A DNA stretch of 64,000 nucleotides from Dyella lutea (GTDB taxonomy: Bacteria > Pseudomonadota > Gammaproteobacteria > Xanthomonadales > Rhodanobacteraceae), in NCBI RefSeq assembly GCF_024158035.1, contig NZ_JAMZEK010000005.1, positions 183,598 through 247,597 of the forward strand, read 5' to 3'. The notes under the pieces are model-generated. The model did not search any database and was not told the origin of the DNA. It saw only the letters and a list, made by a program, of their open reading frames with translations. A program made the translations under genes and the position numbers. How positions within the stretch are numbered: position 1 is the first letter of the stretch; each line of letters opens with the position of its first letter. Of this stretch, positions 35,841 to 44,860 are shown in pieces.

Positions 35841-36829
35841 TGTGGCCTGAGTTCGCCTGGCCCTGGCTGGCCATCGCCCTGCCGCTGCCGTGGCTCGTGC
35901 GCCGGTGGTTGCGACCCGCGGCACCGGGGCGGGCCCTGCACCTGCCGCACCAGGGCATCGCGCTCGCCGTCGCGGTGCCGGTGAAGGCGGGCGGTCCACG
36001 GTCCTGGGTGCTCGCGCTGGCGTGGCTGTGCCTGGTCGGCGCCGCGATGCGCCCGCAGTGGGTCGGACCGCCGCAGGCGCAGCAGCGCAGCGGCCGGGCG
36101 ATGATGCTTGCGGTGGACCTGTCCGGCAGCATGCGCACCGACGATATGCAGCTCGCCGGTCGCCCGGTGAGTCGCTTCGGCGCGGTGGAGGCGATCGCCA
36201 GCGACTTCATTGCCCGCCGCAGCGGCGACGAGATGGGATTGGTGCTGTTCGGCAGTCGTGCCTTTCTGGTCACGCCCCTGACCTACGATCTGTCCGCCGT
36301 GCGCGCCCAGCTGCAGGGGGCGGCCGTGGGCCTGGCCGGCACCGAGACGGCGATCGGCGATGCGATCGCCGTGGCAGTGAAGCGTCTGGCGGCCTTGCCG
36401 GAACAGGCGCGGGTACTGGTGCTGCTGACCGACGGCGTGAACAACGCCGGTAGCATCACGCCGCTCGAGGCAGCGAAGGCAGCGAAGGCCGCGGGCGTGC
36501 GCGTCTACACCATCGGTATCGGCGCCGACCGCATGACCGTGCCCGACTTCTTCGGCAGCCGCGTGATCAATCCGTCGGCCGACCTCGACGTCGGCATGCT
36601 CACCTCGATCGCGGAACAGACCGGTGGCCGCTTCTTCCGCGCCACCGACAGCCGCCAGCTGGCCGATGCGTATCGCACCATCGATGCGCTGGAGCCGATG
36701 CCGCAGCGTGCGCCCACCCTGCGGCCGCGGCACGAGCTTTTCCGCTGGCCGCTCGGCCTGGCGCTACTGCTGCTGGGTCTGGCGGCCTGGCCGCGCTGGC
36801 GCATCTCCGTCGGGGAGACGCCGGCATGA
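35837..36829 (+). CDS. batA: VWA-domain membrane protein, BatA type
   Basis: 330 residues. Membrane helices sit near both ends (about 8-25, 57-72 and 308-325) and enclose a von Willebrand A domain with an intact MIDAS: AVDLSGSMRTDDM, GTETAIGDAIAVAV and VLLTDGVNNAGS. This is the BatA type, expected to bind a metal and a protein partner at the periplasmic side. It is likely driven by the MoxR ATPase encoded upstream. Confidence 0.9.
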   Translation: MMWPEFAWPWLAIALPLPWLVRRWLRPAAPGRALHLPHQGIALAVAVPVKAGGPRSWVLALAWLCLVGAAMRPQWVGPPQAQQRSGRAMMLAVDLSGSMRTDDMQLAGRPVSRFGAVEAIASDFIARRSGDEMGLVLFGSRAFLVTPLTYDLSAVRAQLQGAAVGLAGTETAIGDAIAVAVKRLAALPEQARVLVLLTDGVNNAGSITPLEAAKAAKAAGVRVYTIGIGADRMTVPDFFGSRVINPSADLDVGMLTSIAEQTGGRFFRATDSRQLADAYRTIDALEPMPQRAPTLRPRHELFRWPLGLALLLLGLAAWPRWRISVGETPA

Positions 36830-38691
36830 TCGAGGCCGTGCACGCATTCCATTTCCTGCGTCCGCTGTGGCTGCTTGCGTTGCTCGGATTGCCACTGGCA
36901 GCCTGGTGGCTGGTGCGTGCCGATGCCGGCGAGCGGGCACTGTCGCGGCTGGTCGATCCGGTGTTGCTGCCGCATCTGCTCGCTGGTCATCCGGTGGGGC
37001 GCCGCGCCGCCACCGGCCTGCTTGCCGCGGGATGGTTGCTGGCGACGCTCGCCTTCGCCGGCCCGACCTGGAGCCGTCGGCCGCAGACCCTTTATGCCGA
37101 TCGGGCAGCCCAGGTGATCGCACTGAACCTGTCGCCGCGCATGCTCGCACGCGATATCGCTCCCAGTCGGCTGGACCGCGCCAAGTTCAAGGTGCGCGAC
37201 CTGCTGCGCAGCAACCGCGATGGACAGAATGCGCTGGTCGCCTGGTCGGGCGAGGCGTTCGTAGTGGCGCCGCTCACTTCCGATGCGTCCAGCCTCGACG
37301 AGCTGCTCGATGCGCTCGCGCCGGACACCATGCCGACCGAAGGCGACAACGCGACCCAGGCGATCGAGCAGGGCGTCAAGCTGATCCAGCAGGCCAAGGC
37401 CGGGGGCGGGTCGGTGGTGTTGGTCACCGACCGCGTCGATGCCGGTGCGGCCGGCGCGGCGCGCCAGGCGCTCGCGCAGGGTGTGCGTGTGTCGGTACTG
37501 GGCATCGGCACGTCCACCGGTGGGCCGGTGCCGCTCGACGGCGGCGGTTTCCTGCGCGATGCACAGGGCAACCTGGAGATGGCGCGGCGCGACGATGCCG
37601 CGCTCGCCGCAGTGGCGCGTGCAGGCGGCGGCGTGTATCAGCCGGCCACCGACGACCAGCGCGATGTCCAGGCGTTGCATGCCGAACTGCCGCAGAGCGC
37701 ACAACTCGCCGCAGGCGACGCGCGCAGCGAGCAGTGGCTCGACCGCGGACCCTGGCTGTTGCTGCCCTTGCTGGTGATCGTCGCCCTGGGCTTTCGGCGC
37801 GGCTGGCTGCTGATGCTGCCGTTGGCCTGCCTCTTCGCTGTGCCGGCGCCGGCGCACGCCGACGGCTGGCGCGACCTGTGGCAGCGTCCCGACCAGCAGG
37901 CGGCGCGTGCGCTCAAGCAAGGCGATGCGCTGGCGGCGAAACGGCTGGCACAGGACCCGGCGCTGCGCGCGGCGGCGGATTACCGCAGTGGCGACTACGC
38001 GGCGGCGGCCCGCAGCTTCGATGGGCTGTCCGGCAGCGACGCGCAGTACAACCTCGGAAATGCGCTGGCCAAGCAGGGAAAGTACAAGGAGGCCATCGCT
38101 GCCTACGATCGCGCGCTGGCGGCCAACCCGCACAATGCCGATGCGAGTGCCAATCGCCAGGCCGTGCAGGACTGGCTGAAGCGCCAGCCGCCGCCGAAGG
38201 GCGACAATGGAGCGCAGGACGACAAGGATCACCAGGGCAAGGACGGCCAGCCGCAGGATCAGCAGGGTCAGTCGAAGGGCCAGTCACAGCAGGGCCAGAA
38301 GGGTCAGCAGCAAGGCAAGCCGGGTGACGCCTCGAAGCCTCAGCAGGGCCAGCAGGAGCAGTCGTCGGGACAAGGCAAGAACGATGGCCACGCCAAACCG
38401 CAGACCCCCGAGCAGCGGGCCGCCGAGCAGGCCCGCGCGGAGGCGGCGCGCAAGGCCTTGCAGAAGCAGATGGACCAGGCGTTGAAAGGCAAGCGGGCCA
38501 AGGGCGAGCCAGACCAGCCTCACCAGCTCGGCATGCCGGACCAGGACGATCCGTCCTCGCGCCTGCCTGCCGACGTACGGCAGGCTCTGCAGCGCGTGCC
38601 CGATGACCCCGGTGCGCTGCTGCGCCGGAAGTTCGAACTGGAATACCGGCAGCGCCACGGCGGCGCCACCGGGGAGGATGAACAACCGTGA
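36826..38691 (+). CDS. BatB/BatC fusion: VWA domain with TPR and low-complexity tail
   Basis: 621 residues. Helices near the N-terminus lead into a VWA domain (about 90-290), then two helices (about 308-345) and a TPR segment (GSDAQYNLGNALAKQGKYKE, AAYDRALAANPHNADASA). The last 200 residues are a Gln/Gly/Lys-rich tail with repeated QGQ units, probably disordered. It corresponds to a fusion of BatB and BatC. The MIDAS is degraded: the expected DxSxS reads NLSPR, so the VWA domain may not bind metal, unlike its BatA neighbour. The gene overlaps both neighbours by 4 bp. Confidence 0.9.
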   Translation: MIEAVHAFHFLRPLWLLALLGLPLAAWWLVRADAGERALSRLVDPVLLPHLLAGHPVGRRAATGLLAAGWLLATLAFAGPTWSRRPQTLYADRAAQVIALNLSPRMLARDIAPSRLDRAKFKVRDLLRSNRDGQNALVAWSGEAFVVAPLTSDASSLDELLDALAPDTMPTEGDNATQAIEQGVKLIQQAKAGGGSVVLVTDRVDAGAAGAARQALAQGVRVSVLGIGTSTGGPVPLDGGGFLRDAQGNLEMARRDDAALAAVARAGGGVYQPATDDQRDVQALHAELPQSAQLAAGDARSEQWLDRGPWLLLPLLVIVALGFRRGWLLMLPLACLFAVPAPAHADGWRDLWQRPDQQAARALKQGDALAAKRLAQDPALRAAADYRSGDYAAAARSFDGLSGSDAQYNLGNALAKQGKYKEAIAAYDRALAANPHNADASANRQAVQDWLKRQPPPKGDNGAQDDKDHQGKDGQPQDQQGQSKGQSQQGQKGQQQGKPGDASKPQQGQQEQSSGQGKNDGHAKPQTPEQRAAEQARAEAARKALQKQMDQALKGKRAKGEPDQPHQLGMPDQDDPSSRLPADVRQALQRVPDDPGALLRRKFELEYRQRHGGATGEDEQP

Positions 38692-40409
38692 TCCGTCCAT
38701 GGCGCCCCCTTGTCGCAGTCCTGCTGCTCTCGCTGATGCCGATGCTGGCGCAGGCCGCAGTGCGGGCCACGCTGGACCGCAGCGCCGCGCATCTCGGCGA
38801 GACGGTCACGCTCAACCTGCATTCGGATACCGCGCCGATCAGCGCTCCCGACCTGTCTGCGCTCAACCAGGACTTCCAGGTACTTGGCCAGTCCAGCGGG
38901 ACCACCCGCAGCTTCGTCAATGGCAAGAGCACCGTCGACTACTCCTACGGCGTCGCATTGCGTCCCCTGCACGTGGGCACACTGCAGATTCCGGCGCTGA
39001 CGATCGGCAACGAACAGACCCAGCCGCTGACCCTCGAAGTCACCGCGCCCAGCACGGCCGATGCCGACGTACACGGCCCGGTGTTCGTCGAGGCGCGCTT
39101 CGATCCGCAGCACCCGTACGTGGGCCAGCAGGTGGCGTTGAGCGTGAAGCTCTACTACACCACCAACCTGGCCAATGCGTCGCTGTCCGACCCGGCCATC
39201 GACGGCGCCGACGTCAACCGGCTGGGCAACGACACCGACTACCAGGCGCAGCGCAACGGTCGCACCTACAACGTGATCGAGCGACGCTACGCGGTGGTGC
39301 CGCAGAAGGCCGGCGCCCTGACCATGGCGCCGATCGTGTTCCAGGGCGATCTGCTCGATCCGAACGATCCGAACAGCTTCCTCGGCATGGGTTCGCCGGT
39401 GCAGGCACAAAGCAATGCGCTCACGCTGCAGGTGCAGGCGGCACCGGCCAGCTGGGGGCCGTCGGCGTGGCTGCCGGCGCGCCAGCTCACCCTCGGCCTG
39501 GACGGCCTGCCCGATCCCGGCACGCCGGTGCGCGTGGGCCAGCCGTTCAATCTCACCCTGCACATCGACGCCACCGGGCTGTCGTTCGAGGCGCTGCCGG
39601 CCCTGACCCTGCCCACGCTGGACGGCGCCACGGCCTATCCGGACAAGCCGGTGACCGGCAATCGGGTGGACGGCGGCTGGATCATCGGGCATCGCGAGCA
39701 CCGTTTCGCGATCGTGCCCGGTCGTGCGGGCACGCTGACCCTCCCGGCGATCACTGTGAAGTGGTGGAACGTGGTCACCGGCCAGCCGGAAACGGCCACC
39801 ATTCCCGCCCACAGCATCCAGGTGTTGCCGGCGACCGGGACGACGGCGTCGGCGGGCGCTCCCGCGTCCGCAGCGTCGGTGCCCGCGGCGACAGTCGGCA
39901 CCGGGACACCACCGGCGCCGCATGCGACGGACTCCGGAACGCGGCGGCCCGCCCGTTCGCCGTGGATGTGGATGGCTCTTGCGCTTGGGGTGCTGTGGTT
40001 GCTCACCCTCATCGCGCTGCTGCTGCGCCGGGGGCGCTCCCCGCGCCCGGTGAAGTCGGTGCGTACCGGGCCGGATGCGCCGGTGCCCCCGAAGGGCCAC
40101 CGCGAAGCCTTCCTGCGCGCCGCGCGGAGCGGCGATACCGGCATCCAGGCGCATGCGTTGCTGGTCTGGGCCCAGGGCGAGCGCCCGGGCCTGCGGCATC
40201 TGGAAGCCGTGGCGGCTGCGCTGGACTCGCAGGAGCAGCGCGCGATGATCGCGGCGCTCGAGCGCGCCCGCTACGCCGGCGCGGCGGACAGTCCGTCCAC
40301 CGCGGCACTGGAGGCGGCTTTCGTCCACGGCTTCGCCTGGCGTGAGGCGGGTAACAGTGGACCTGCCGACGAACCGCTGCCGCCGTTGTATCCGTTCAAG
40401 CTCCGCTGA
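38688..40409 (+). CDS. batD: BatD-family protein
   Basis: 573 residues from GTG 38688. A signal peptide (cleavage after AQA) is followed by beta-sandwich repeats of the BatD/oxygen-tolerance family ([55 protein letters not shown]) and one membrane helix (about 425-446). A cytosolic helical tail follows. It should be an integral inner-membrane protein with a large periplasmic part. The last 14 bp overlap the convergent macro-domain gene. Confidence 0.9.
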   Translation: MIRPWRPLVAVLLLSLMPMLAQAAVRATLDRSAAHLGETVTLNLHSDTAPISAPDLSALNQDFQVLGQSSGTTRSFVNGKSTVDYSYGVALRPLHVGTLQIPALTIGNEQTQPLTLEVTAPSTADADVHGPVFVEARFDPQHPYVGQQVALSVKLYYTTNLANASLSDPAIDGADVNRLGNDTDYQAQRNGRTYNVIERRYAVVPQKAGALTMAPIVFQGDLLDPNDPNSFLGMGSPVQAQSNALTLQVQAAPASWGPSAWLPARQLTLGLDGLPDPGTPVRVGQPFNLTLHIDATGLSFEALPALTLPTLDGATAYPDKPVTGNRVDGGWIIGHREHRFAIVPGRAGTLTLPAITVKWWNVVTGQPETATIPAHSIQVLPATGTTASAGAPASAASVPAATVGTGTPPAPHATDSGTRRPARSPWMWMALALGVLWLLTLIALLLRRGRSPRPVKSVRTGPDAPVPPKGHREAFLRAARSGDTGIQAHALLVWAQGERPGLRHLEAVAAALDSQEQRAMIAALERARYAGAADSPSTAALEAAFVHGFAWREAGNSGPADEPLPPLYPFKLR

Positions 40410-40917
40410 GCGCACGGGCAAGCACCTCGCCCATCGCCGCGTCGCGCGCGCACAGCATGATCTCCAGGTGCGGGTGCCGGGCCAGCACGGAACGCACGCT
40501 GCGTACGGCCACCACTGCTGCGGCCTCGGCCGGATAGCCATACACCCCGCAGCTGATCGCCGGGAACGCCACGGTGTCCAGGCCATGGGTATGGGCCAGC
40601 TGCAGCGAGCGCCGGTAGCACTGTTCCAGCAGCGCCGGCTCGCCGTCGTGGCCGCCGCGCCAGACCGGGCCGACGGTGTGGATCACGTGGCGGGCAGGCA
40701 GGGCGAAGCCCGGAGTGATCACCGCCTCGCCGGTCGGACAGCGGACGCCCGGCAGCACCTCGGGCAGCGCCCGGCAGGCGGCGAGCAGTGCCGGTCCCGC
40801 CGCGCGGTGGATCGCCCCGTCGACCCCGCCACCGCCGAGCAGGCCAGGGTTGGCCGCGTTGACGATGGCGTCCACGGCCAGGGTGGTGATATCCGCGACG
40901 ATCTTGCGCAGGGTCAT
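40396..40917 (-). CDS. Macro-domain protein (ADP-ribose binding/hydrolysis)
   Basis: 173 residues from ATG 40917. It is one macro domain of the YmdB type: [20 protein letters not shown] (ADP-ribose loop with Asn and [10 protein letters not shown]), [22 protein letters not shown] and [12 protein letters not shown] (second phosphate loop). Such proteins hydrolyse O-acetyl-ADP-ribose or remove ADP-ribose from proteins. It is transcribed convergently to the Bat operon, overlapping batD by 14 bp, and divergently from the MarR gene across about 60 bp. Confidence 0.93.
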   Translation of the reverse strand: MTLRKIVADITTLAVDAIVNAANPGLLGGGGVDGAIHRAAGPALLAACRALPEVLPGVRCPTGEAVITPGFALPARHVIHTVGPVWRGGHDGEPALLEQCYRRSLQLAHTHGLDTVAFPAISCGVYGYPAEAAAVVAVRSVRSVLARHPHLEIMLCARDAAMGEVLARALSGA

Positions 40918-40980
40918 GGTCTGTCCAACATGGCGCACGTATGCTTCCCCATGATGGTTGATCCGGAGTGCACGGCAAAC

Positions 40981-41466
40981 ATGACGAAAACCGAAGACAT
41001 ACCGTTCGGCTACCTGCTCAACGACGTCACCCTGCTGTTCCGCAAGCACTTCGACCGTCGTGCCGTGCGGTTTGGCCTGACCCGCGCGCAGTGGCGCGCC
41101 ACCAAGATGCTCCATTACCGCGAGGGGCTGCGCCAGACCGAACTGGCCGAATACCTGGAAATGGAACCGATCGCCGTCGGTCGCGTGATCGATCGCCTGC
41201 AGGCGGCCGGCTTCGTCGAGCGCCGCCCGGATCCGCGCGATCGCCGCGCGTGGCGGCTGTATCCCACCGAGCAGGCGAAGAGCGTGATCGGCGACATGGA
41301 GCAGATCGGCCGCGGTCTGCGGCGGGATGCCACCGTGGGCATCAGTCACGAGGAACTGGCCCAGGCGCTGGGCGTGATCACCCGCATCAAGGACAACCTG
41401 CAGGCGCTGGACCAGGCGGCAGGCGAGGGAGACGACCCGGCGCCGATCGGCGACGGGGAGGAGTAG
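40981..41466 (+). CDS. MarR-family transcriptional regulator
   Basis: 161 residues from ATG 40981. The winged helix is clear: [40 protein letters not shown], then [17 protein letters not shown] for the wing. MarR proteins are dimeric repressors that often control the divergent gene or efflux systems; the divergent macro-domain gene is a possible target. The 63-bp divergent gap would hold both operators. The ligand is unknown. Confidence 0.92.
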   Translation: MTKTEDIPFGYLLNDVTLLFRKHFDRRAVRFGLTRAQWRATKMLHYREGLRQTELAEYLEMEPIAVGRVIDRLQAAGFVERRPDPRDRRAWRLYPTEQAKSVIGDMEQIGRGLRRDATVGISHEELAQALGVITRIKDNLQALDQAAGEGDDPAPIGDGEE

Positions 41467-41565
41467 CGGGCCATCGGCCGAACCGTGCCCGCCGGGCCGG
41501 TACCGCCGCGGCGCCTTCACATGCCGGCGGCTTAAGCTTCTGCTTTGCTGAAACGGGAGGTGGTG

Positions 41566-41961
41566 ATGCGGAACCATCACGCGAAACAGCTCATGGCGGT
41601 CGTGCTGCTGACCCTGGTCGCCGGTGCCGGCACCACCCGGGCAGCGACGCCCGGCACGCTCGACGATGCGGCGCTGCTGGCCTATGCGAAACAGCCTTGG
41701 GACAAGGCCACCCTGATGCACACCACGGTACCGCTGGGTCGCTACCACGGCGTCCCGGTAGTGGCCGAGTTCCCCTGCGGTGACGTTTGCCCGCAATACA
41801 CCCAGCGCATCATCCACTTCGATCTGCCCGAGGGCGCGGACTGCGCCGCCGCGGGCGGGGTGGAGCGGGAGGTGCTGGTGCCGATGGCGATCACCATGCG
41901 CACGAAGCGGTTCTGTTTCCCCAAGGTGCTGGTCGACGCCGGGTTGCACGCGGTGCGCTGA
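41566..41961 (+). CDS. Small secreted protein of unknown function
   Basis: 131 residues from ATG 41566 with a GGGAGG site. A signal peptide ([20 protein letters not shown], cleavage near TRA-A) is followed by a mature part of about 105 residues with four cysteines (PCGDVC, DCAAAG, RFCF) that could form two disulfides. Nothing in it is recognisable. It is convergent with the M28 peptidase gene 24 bp away. Confidence 0.7.
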   Translation: MRNHHAKQLMAVVLLTLVAGAGTTRAATPGTLDDAALLAYAKQPWDKATLMHTTVPLGRYHGVPVVAEFPCGDVCPQYTQRIIHFDLPEGADCAAAGGVEREVLVPMAITMRTKRFCFPKVLVDAGLHAVR

Positions 41962-41985
41962 GCCCGGCATCGCCTCGGCGCGGGC

Positions 41986-43428
41986 CTATTCGCCCGCGCC
42001 GTCGTGGGCGAAGGCGCCCGGCGCCGAGCCGAAATCGCCCCTGGCCTGCGCCGCCATGTACGCGTAGGCCGCGTAGACCGCCACGTTCTGCGCCAGGTCC
42101 TGCGGGTCGATCTTGTCCAGCGTGTCTTCCGACGTGTGGTGCCAGTCGAAGTAGTAGGTACCGTCCTGGGTCAGCGACAGCGCGGCCATGCCCTTGCCGT
42201 GCATCTGCGAGAGGTCCGAGCCGCCACCGCCGGGCTTGTCCGGGTCGTAGGCCACGCCGATCGGCACCAGCACCTTGGCGATCTGCGCGACGGCATCGCG
42301 CGCTTGCGGCTTGACGCTGGCGCTCATGCGCCAGATGCGGCCGGCACCGAAGTCCGACTCGGTGCCGAGCACGTGCCTGGCGACCTCGGCGGCGTGCTTT
42401 TCGGCGTAGGCGCGACCGCCGTACAGGCCCATTTCCTCGTTGGCGAAGGCGATCACCCGGATGGTGCGGTCGGGCCGCTGCGGCAGGTCGTGGATCAGCT
42501 TGGCCGCACCCATCGCGATCGCCACGCCGGCACCATCATCGATCGCGCCGGTGCCCGGATCCCAGGAATCCAGGTGGCCGCCGATGTCGACGATCTGTTC
42601 GGGGTGTTTGCGTCCGGTGATCTCGCCGATCACGTTGGCGCCGGTGTAGGTGCCCGCCAGGCCGCAGTCCAGGTCCATCGTCACCGTCACCGGCTTGCCA
42701 TAGGCCAGCACGCGCTCGAGCTGGTCGGCGTCGGGCTCGGCCAGCGCCGCGGCGGGGATCGCCTTGGCCGGATCGGTGAAGCCGGTGACCCCGGTATGCG
42801 GTGCGCGGCTGTGCGGATCGGTGCCGGCCGAGCGCAGCAGGAAGCCGGCGGCGCCCTTGGCTTGGGCGATCACCGGGCCACCCATGCGCACGGCCGAGCC
42901 GATGGCGTAGTCGTGACCGTCCTTCTGCCGGGTCATGCGCGCACCGACGTAGACGATGCGCCCCTTGATGGTGGCGGGGGCGGCGGCTTTCAGCGCATCG
43001 AGGTTGGGGAAGGCAACCACCTGCGCGGTGAGCCCGCCCTTCGGCGTCGCCGGGGAGTAGCCCAGCGCGGTGAGCACCAGCTTCTGCGGGAACGGCGCGA
43101 CGATGGCGCCGCTCTCGCTGCGACGCTCCCACAACGGGAAGCTGACCGGCTCGGTGTAGACCTTGTCGAAGCCCAGCGCCTTCATCTTCGCCACCACCCA
43201 GTCGCGCGCCCGCTGGTCGTTCGGGCCGCCGGCCAGGCGCGGGCCGATCTCAGTGGTGAGGCCCTCGACGATGCGGTAGGCGGTGTCGTCGTGCATCGCC
43301 CGGTCGCGCAGTTGCTCGGCCGTCTTCACGGCCTGCGCGGGAATCACCGTGGGAGCGTCGGCGGCACTGGCGGTGGCGCAGGCCAGCACGAGGCCGGCGG
43401 CGAGCGGGGTGAGCAGGGTGCGGCGCAT
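41986..43428 (-). CDS. Secreted M28-family zinc aminopeptidase
   Basis: 480 residues from ATG 43428, starting with a signal peptide (MRRTLLTPLAAGLVLACATA). A PA domain lies in the middle (about 155-265; VVAFPNLDALKAAAPATIKG). The M28 zinc site follows: GGHLDSWDPGTGAIDDGAG, IAFANEEMGLYG and DWHHTSEDTLDKIDP. The start with 23 extra upstream codons has no signal-peptide logic and was not used. It should remove N-terminal residues from peptides in the periplasm or outside. Confidence 0.93.
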   Translation of the reverse strand: MRRTLLTPLAAGLVLACATASAADAPTVIPAQAVKTAEQLRDRAMHDDTAYRIVEGLTTEIGPRLAGGPNDQRARDWVVAKMKALGFDKVYTEPVSFPLWERRSESGAIVAPFPQKLVLTALGYSPATPKGGLTAQVVAFPNLDALKAAAPATIKGRIVYVGARMTRQKDGHDYAIGSAVRMGGPVIAQAKGAAGFLLRSAGTDPHSRAPHTGVTGFTDPAKAIPAAALAEPDADQLERVLAYGKPVTVTMDLDCGLAGTYTGANVIGEITGRKHPEQIVDIGGHLDSWDPGTGAIDDGAGVAIAMGAAKLIHDLPQRPDRTIRVIAFANEEMGLYGGRAYAEKHAAEVARHVLGTESDFGAGRIWRMSASVKPQARDAVAQIAKVLVPIGVAYDPDKPGGGGSDLSQMHGKGMAALSLTQDGTYYFDWHHTSEDTLDKIDPQDLAQNVAVYAAYAYMAAQARGDFGSAPGAFAHDGAGE

Positions 43429-43498
43429 CGGGGCGATCTCCGGAGGCAAACCCCGATTATCCCGACAACGCGCAGCGCGGCTTAGGCCGGAAGTCATG

Positions 43499-43522
43499 GG
43501 CGGCCGGCCAGCGCCGGCCGCC
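43499..43522. repeat. Perfect 10-bp inverted repeat between mscL and the M28 gene
   Basis: A 10-bp G/C-only stem (43499-43508 with 43513-43522) with a CAGC loop, just downstream of the mscL stop on the minus strand. No T tract follows in either direction, so it is probably an mRNA-stabilising or attenuating hairpin rather than an intrinsic terminator. Confidence 0.6.
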
Positions 43523-43530
43523 TGGATCGA

Positions 43531-43953
43531 TCAGCCCTGCGGGCGGTTCTTCAGCAGGTCGCGGATCTCGGTCAGCAGCACCACGTCCTCCGGCGGGGCG
43601 GCAGGCGGCGCGGCCTCTTCCTGCTTGCGGCTGAGGCGGTTGATCGCCTTGACCACGATGAAGATCGCGAAGGCGACGATCAGGAACTGGATCAGAGTAT
43701 TGACGAAGGTGCCGTAGTTGATGGCCACCTCGGCGACCTTGTGTGCGGGGTCGGAGTTGTCGGCCGCCTTGAGCACGACTTTCATGTCGGAGAAGTCCAC
43801 GCCGCCGGTGAGCAGGCCGATCGGCGGCATGATCACGTCGTTCACCAGCGAGGTCACGATCTTGCCGAACGCGCCGCCGATCACCACGCCCACGGCGAGG
43901 TCGATCACGTTGCCGCGCATGGCGAATTCCTTGAACTCCTTCAGCATGCCCAT
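43531..43953 (-). CDS. mscL: Large-conductance mechanosensitive channel MscL
   Basis: 140 residues. The hallmark N-terminus [20 protein letters not shown] is followed by TM1 ([20 protein letters not shown]), [16 protein letters not shown]2 ([20 protein letters not shown]) and the cytosolic helix ([11 protein letters not shown]). It opens under membrane tension during hypo-osmotic shock. It is a stand-alone gene. Confidence 0.97.
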   Translation of the reverse strand: MGMLKEFKEFAMRGNVIDLAVGVVIGGAFGKIVTSLVNDVIMPPIGLLTGGVDFSDMKVVLKAADNSDPAHKVAEVAINYGTFVNTLIQFLIVAFAIFIVVKAINRLSRKQEEAAPPAAPPEDVVLLTEIRDLLKNRPQG

Positions 43954-44032
43954 TGGTGTCCCCTCCCGAGGGTGTGTGGAATGACCGTGCGACTCTAGCC
44001 CAGCGGTGCGGCCGGGGACAGCAACCGCATCG

Positions 44033-44719
44033 TCAGGCGACCCGGCCCTCGAGCACCGCCACGCCGGTCAGTTCGGCGCGGAAGCGGTCGCCACGCTGCA
44101 GCGCCGCGACGCCGGCCGGGGTGCCGGTGAACACCAGGTCGCCGGCCTTCAGCTCGAACAGCTTCGAGAGTGTCGACAGGATCTCCGGCACGCTGTGCAC
44201 CATCTCGCCCAGCGTGGCGTGCTGGCGCAGCGTGCCGTTCACATCGAGCCGGAGTACGGTGCCCGGCGCGAGGGTCGCGACGTCGGCCGGCATCAGCGCG
44301 GACATCGGTGCGGAATGGTCGAAGGCCTTGGCGACGTCCCACGGATGGCTCTTCGCCTTGGCGACCGCCTGCAGGTCGCGGCGGGTCAGGTCCAGCCCGA
44401 CGCCGTAACCCCAGATCCGCGCGGCGGCCTGGTCCGGCGACAGGTCGCGGCCGCCATCGCCCAGCGCCACCACCATCTCCACCTCGTGGTGCAGGTCGGA
44501 CGTCGCCTGCGGGTAGGGTATGTCGGCGCCATCGGTTACCAGCGCGTCGGCCGGCTTGCAGAAAAACAGCGGCGTACCCTTGTCCACCGTCGCGCCCATT
44601 TCACGCGCGTGCTCGGCGTAATTGCGTCCGATGCAGAAGATGCGTCGCACCGGGAAGCGCGCGTTGCTGCCGGCGACGGGGAGGCTGGAAACCGGGGAGG
44701 GCGGGATGACGTAGTCCAT
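44033..44719 (-). CDS. Fumarylacetoacetate hydrolase-family protein
   Basis: 228 residues from ATG 44719. It is a compact FAH domain: [45 protein letters not shown] (metal-binding Glu pair), [14 protein letters not shown] (Asp) and [18 protein letters not shown]. The size and motifs fit the FAHD1/YcgM branch, i.e. acylpyruvate or fumarylpyruvate hydrolase or oxaloacetate decarboxylase. The exact substrate is not visible in the sequence or in its neighbours. Confidence 0.92.
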   Translation of the reverse strand: MDYVIPPSPVSSLPVAGSNARFPVRRIFCIGRNYAEHAREMGATVDKGTPLFFCKPADALVTDGADIPYPQATSDLHHEVEMVVALGDGGRDLSPDQAAARIWGYGVGLDLTRRDLQAVAKAKSHPWDVAKAFDHSAPMSALMPADVATLAPGTVLRLDVNGTLRQHATLGEMVHSVPEILSTLSKLFELKAGDLVFTGTPAGVAALQRGDRFRAELTGVAVLEGRVA

Positions 44720-44860
44720 GGCGTGGAAGGTTAGCAGGCGCGGCGCGGGGCAGTGACAGCTGTCACGCCCGATGCCTGATGCCGGCCGCTGCCGGGCGCC
44801 GTCGGCCCCGAGCACACTGCTCAACGCAAGGCACCGGCGACCGCCGGGCAGGGGACACTC

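Noticed and set aside
38200..38420. Q/G-rich repetitive DNA in the BatB/C gene as a possible satellite repeat
   Set aside because: It is in-frame low-complexity coding sequence (QGQ units) rather than an independent repeat.
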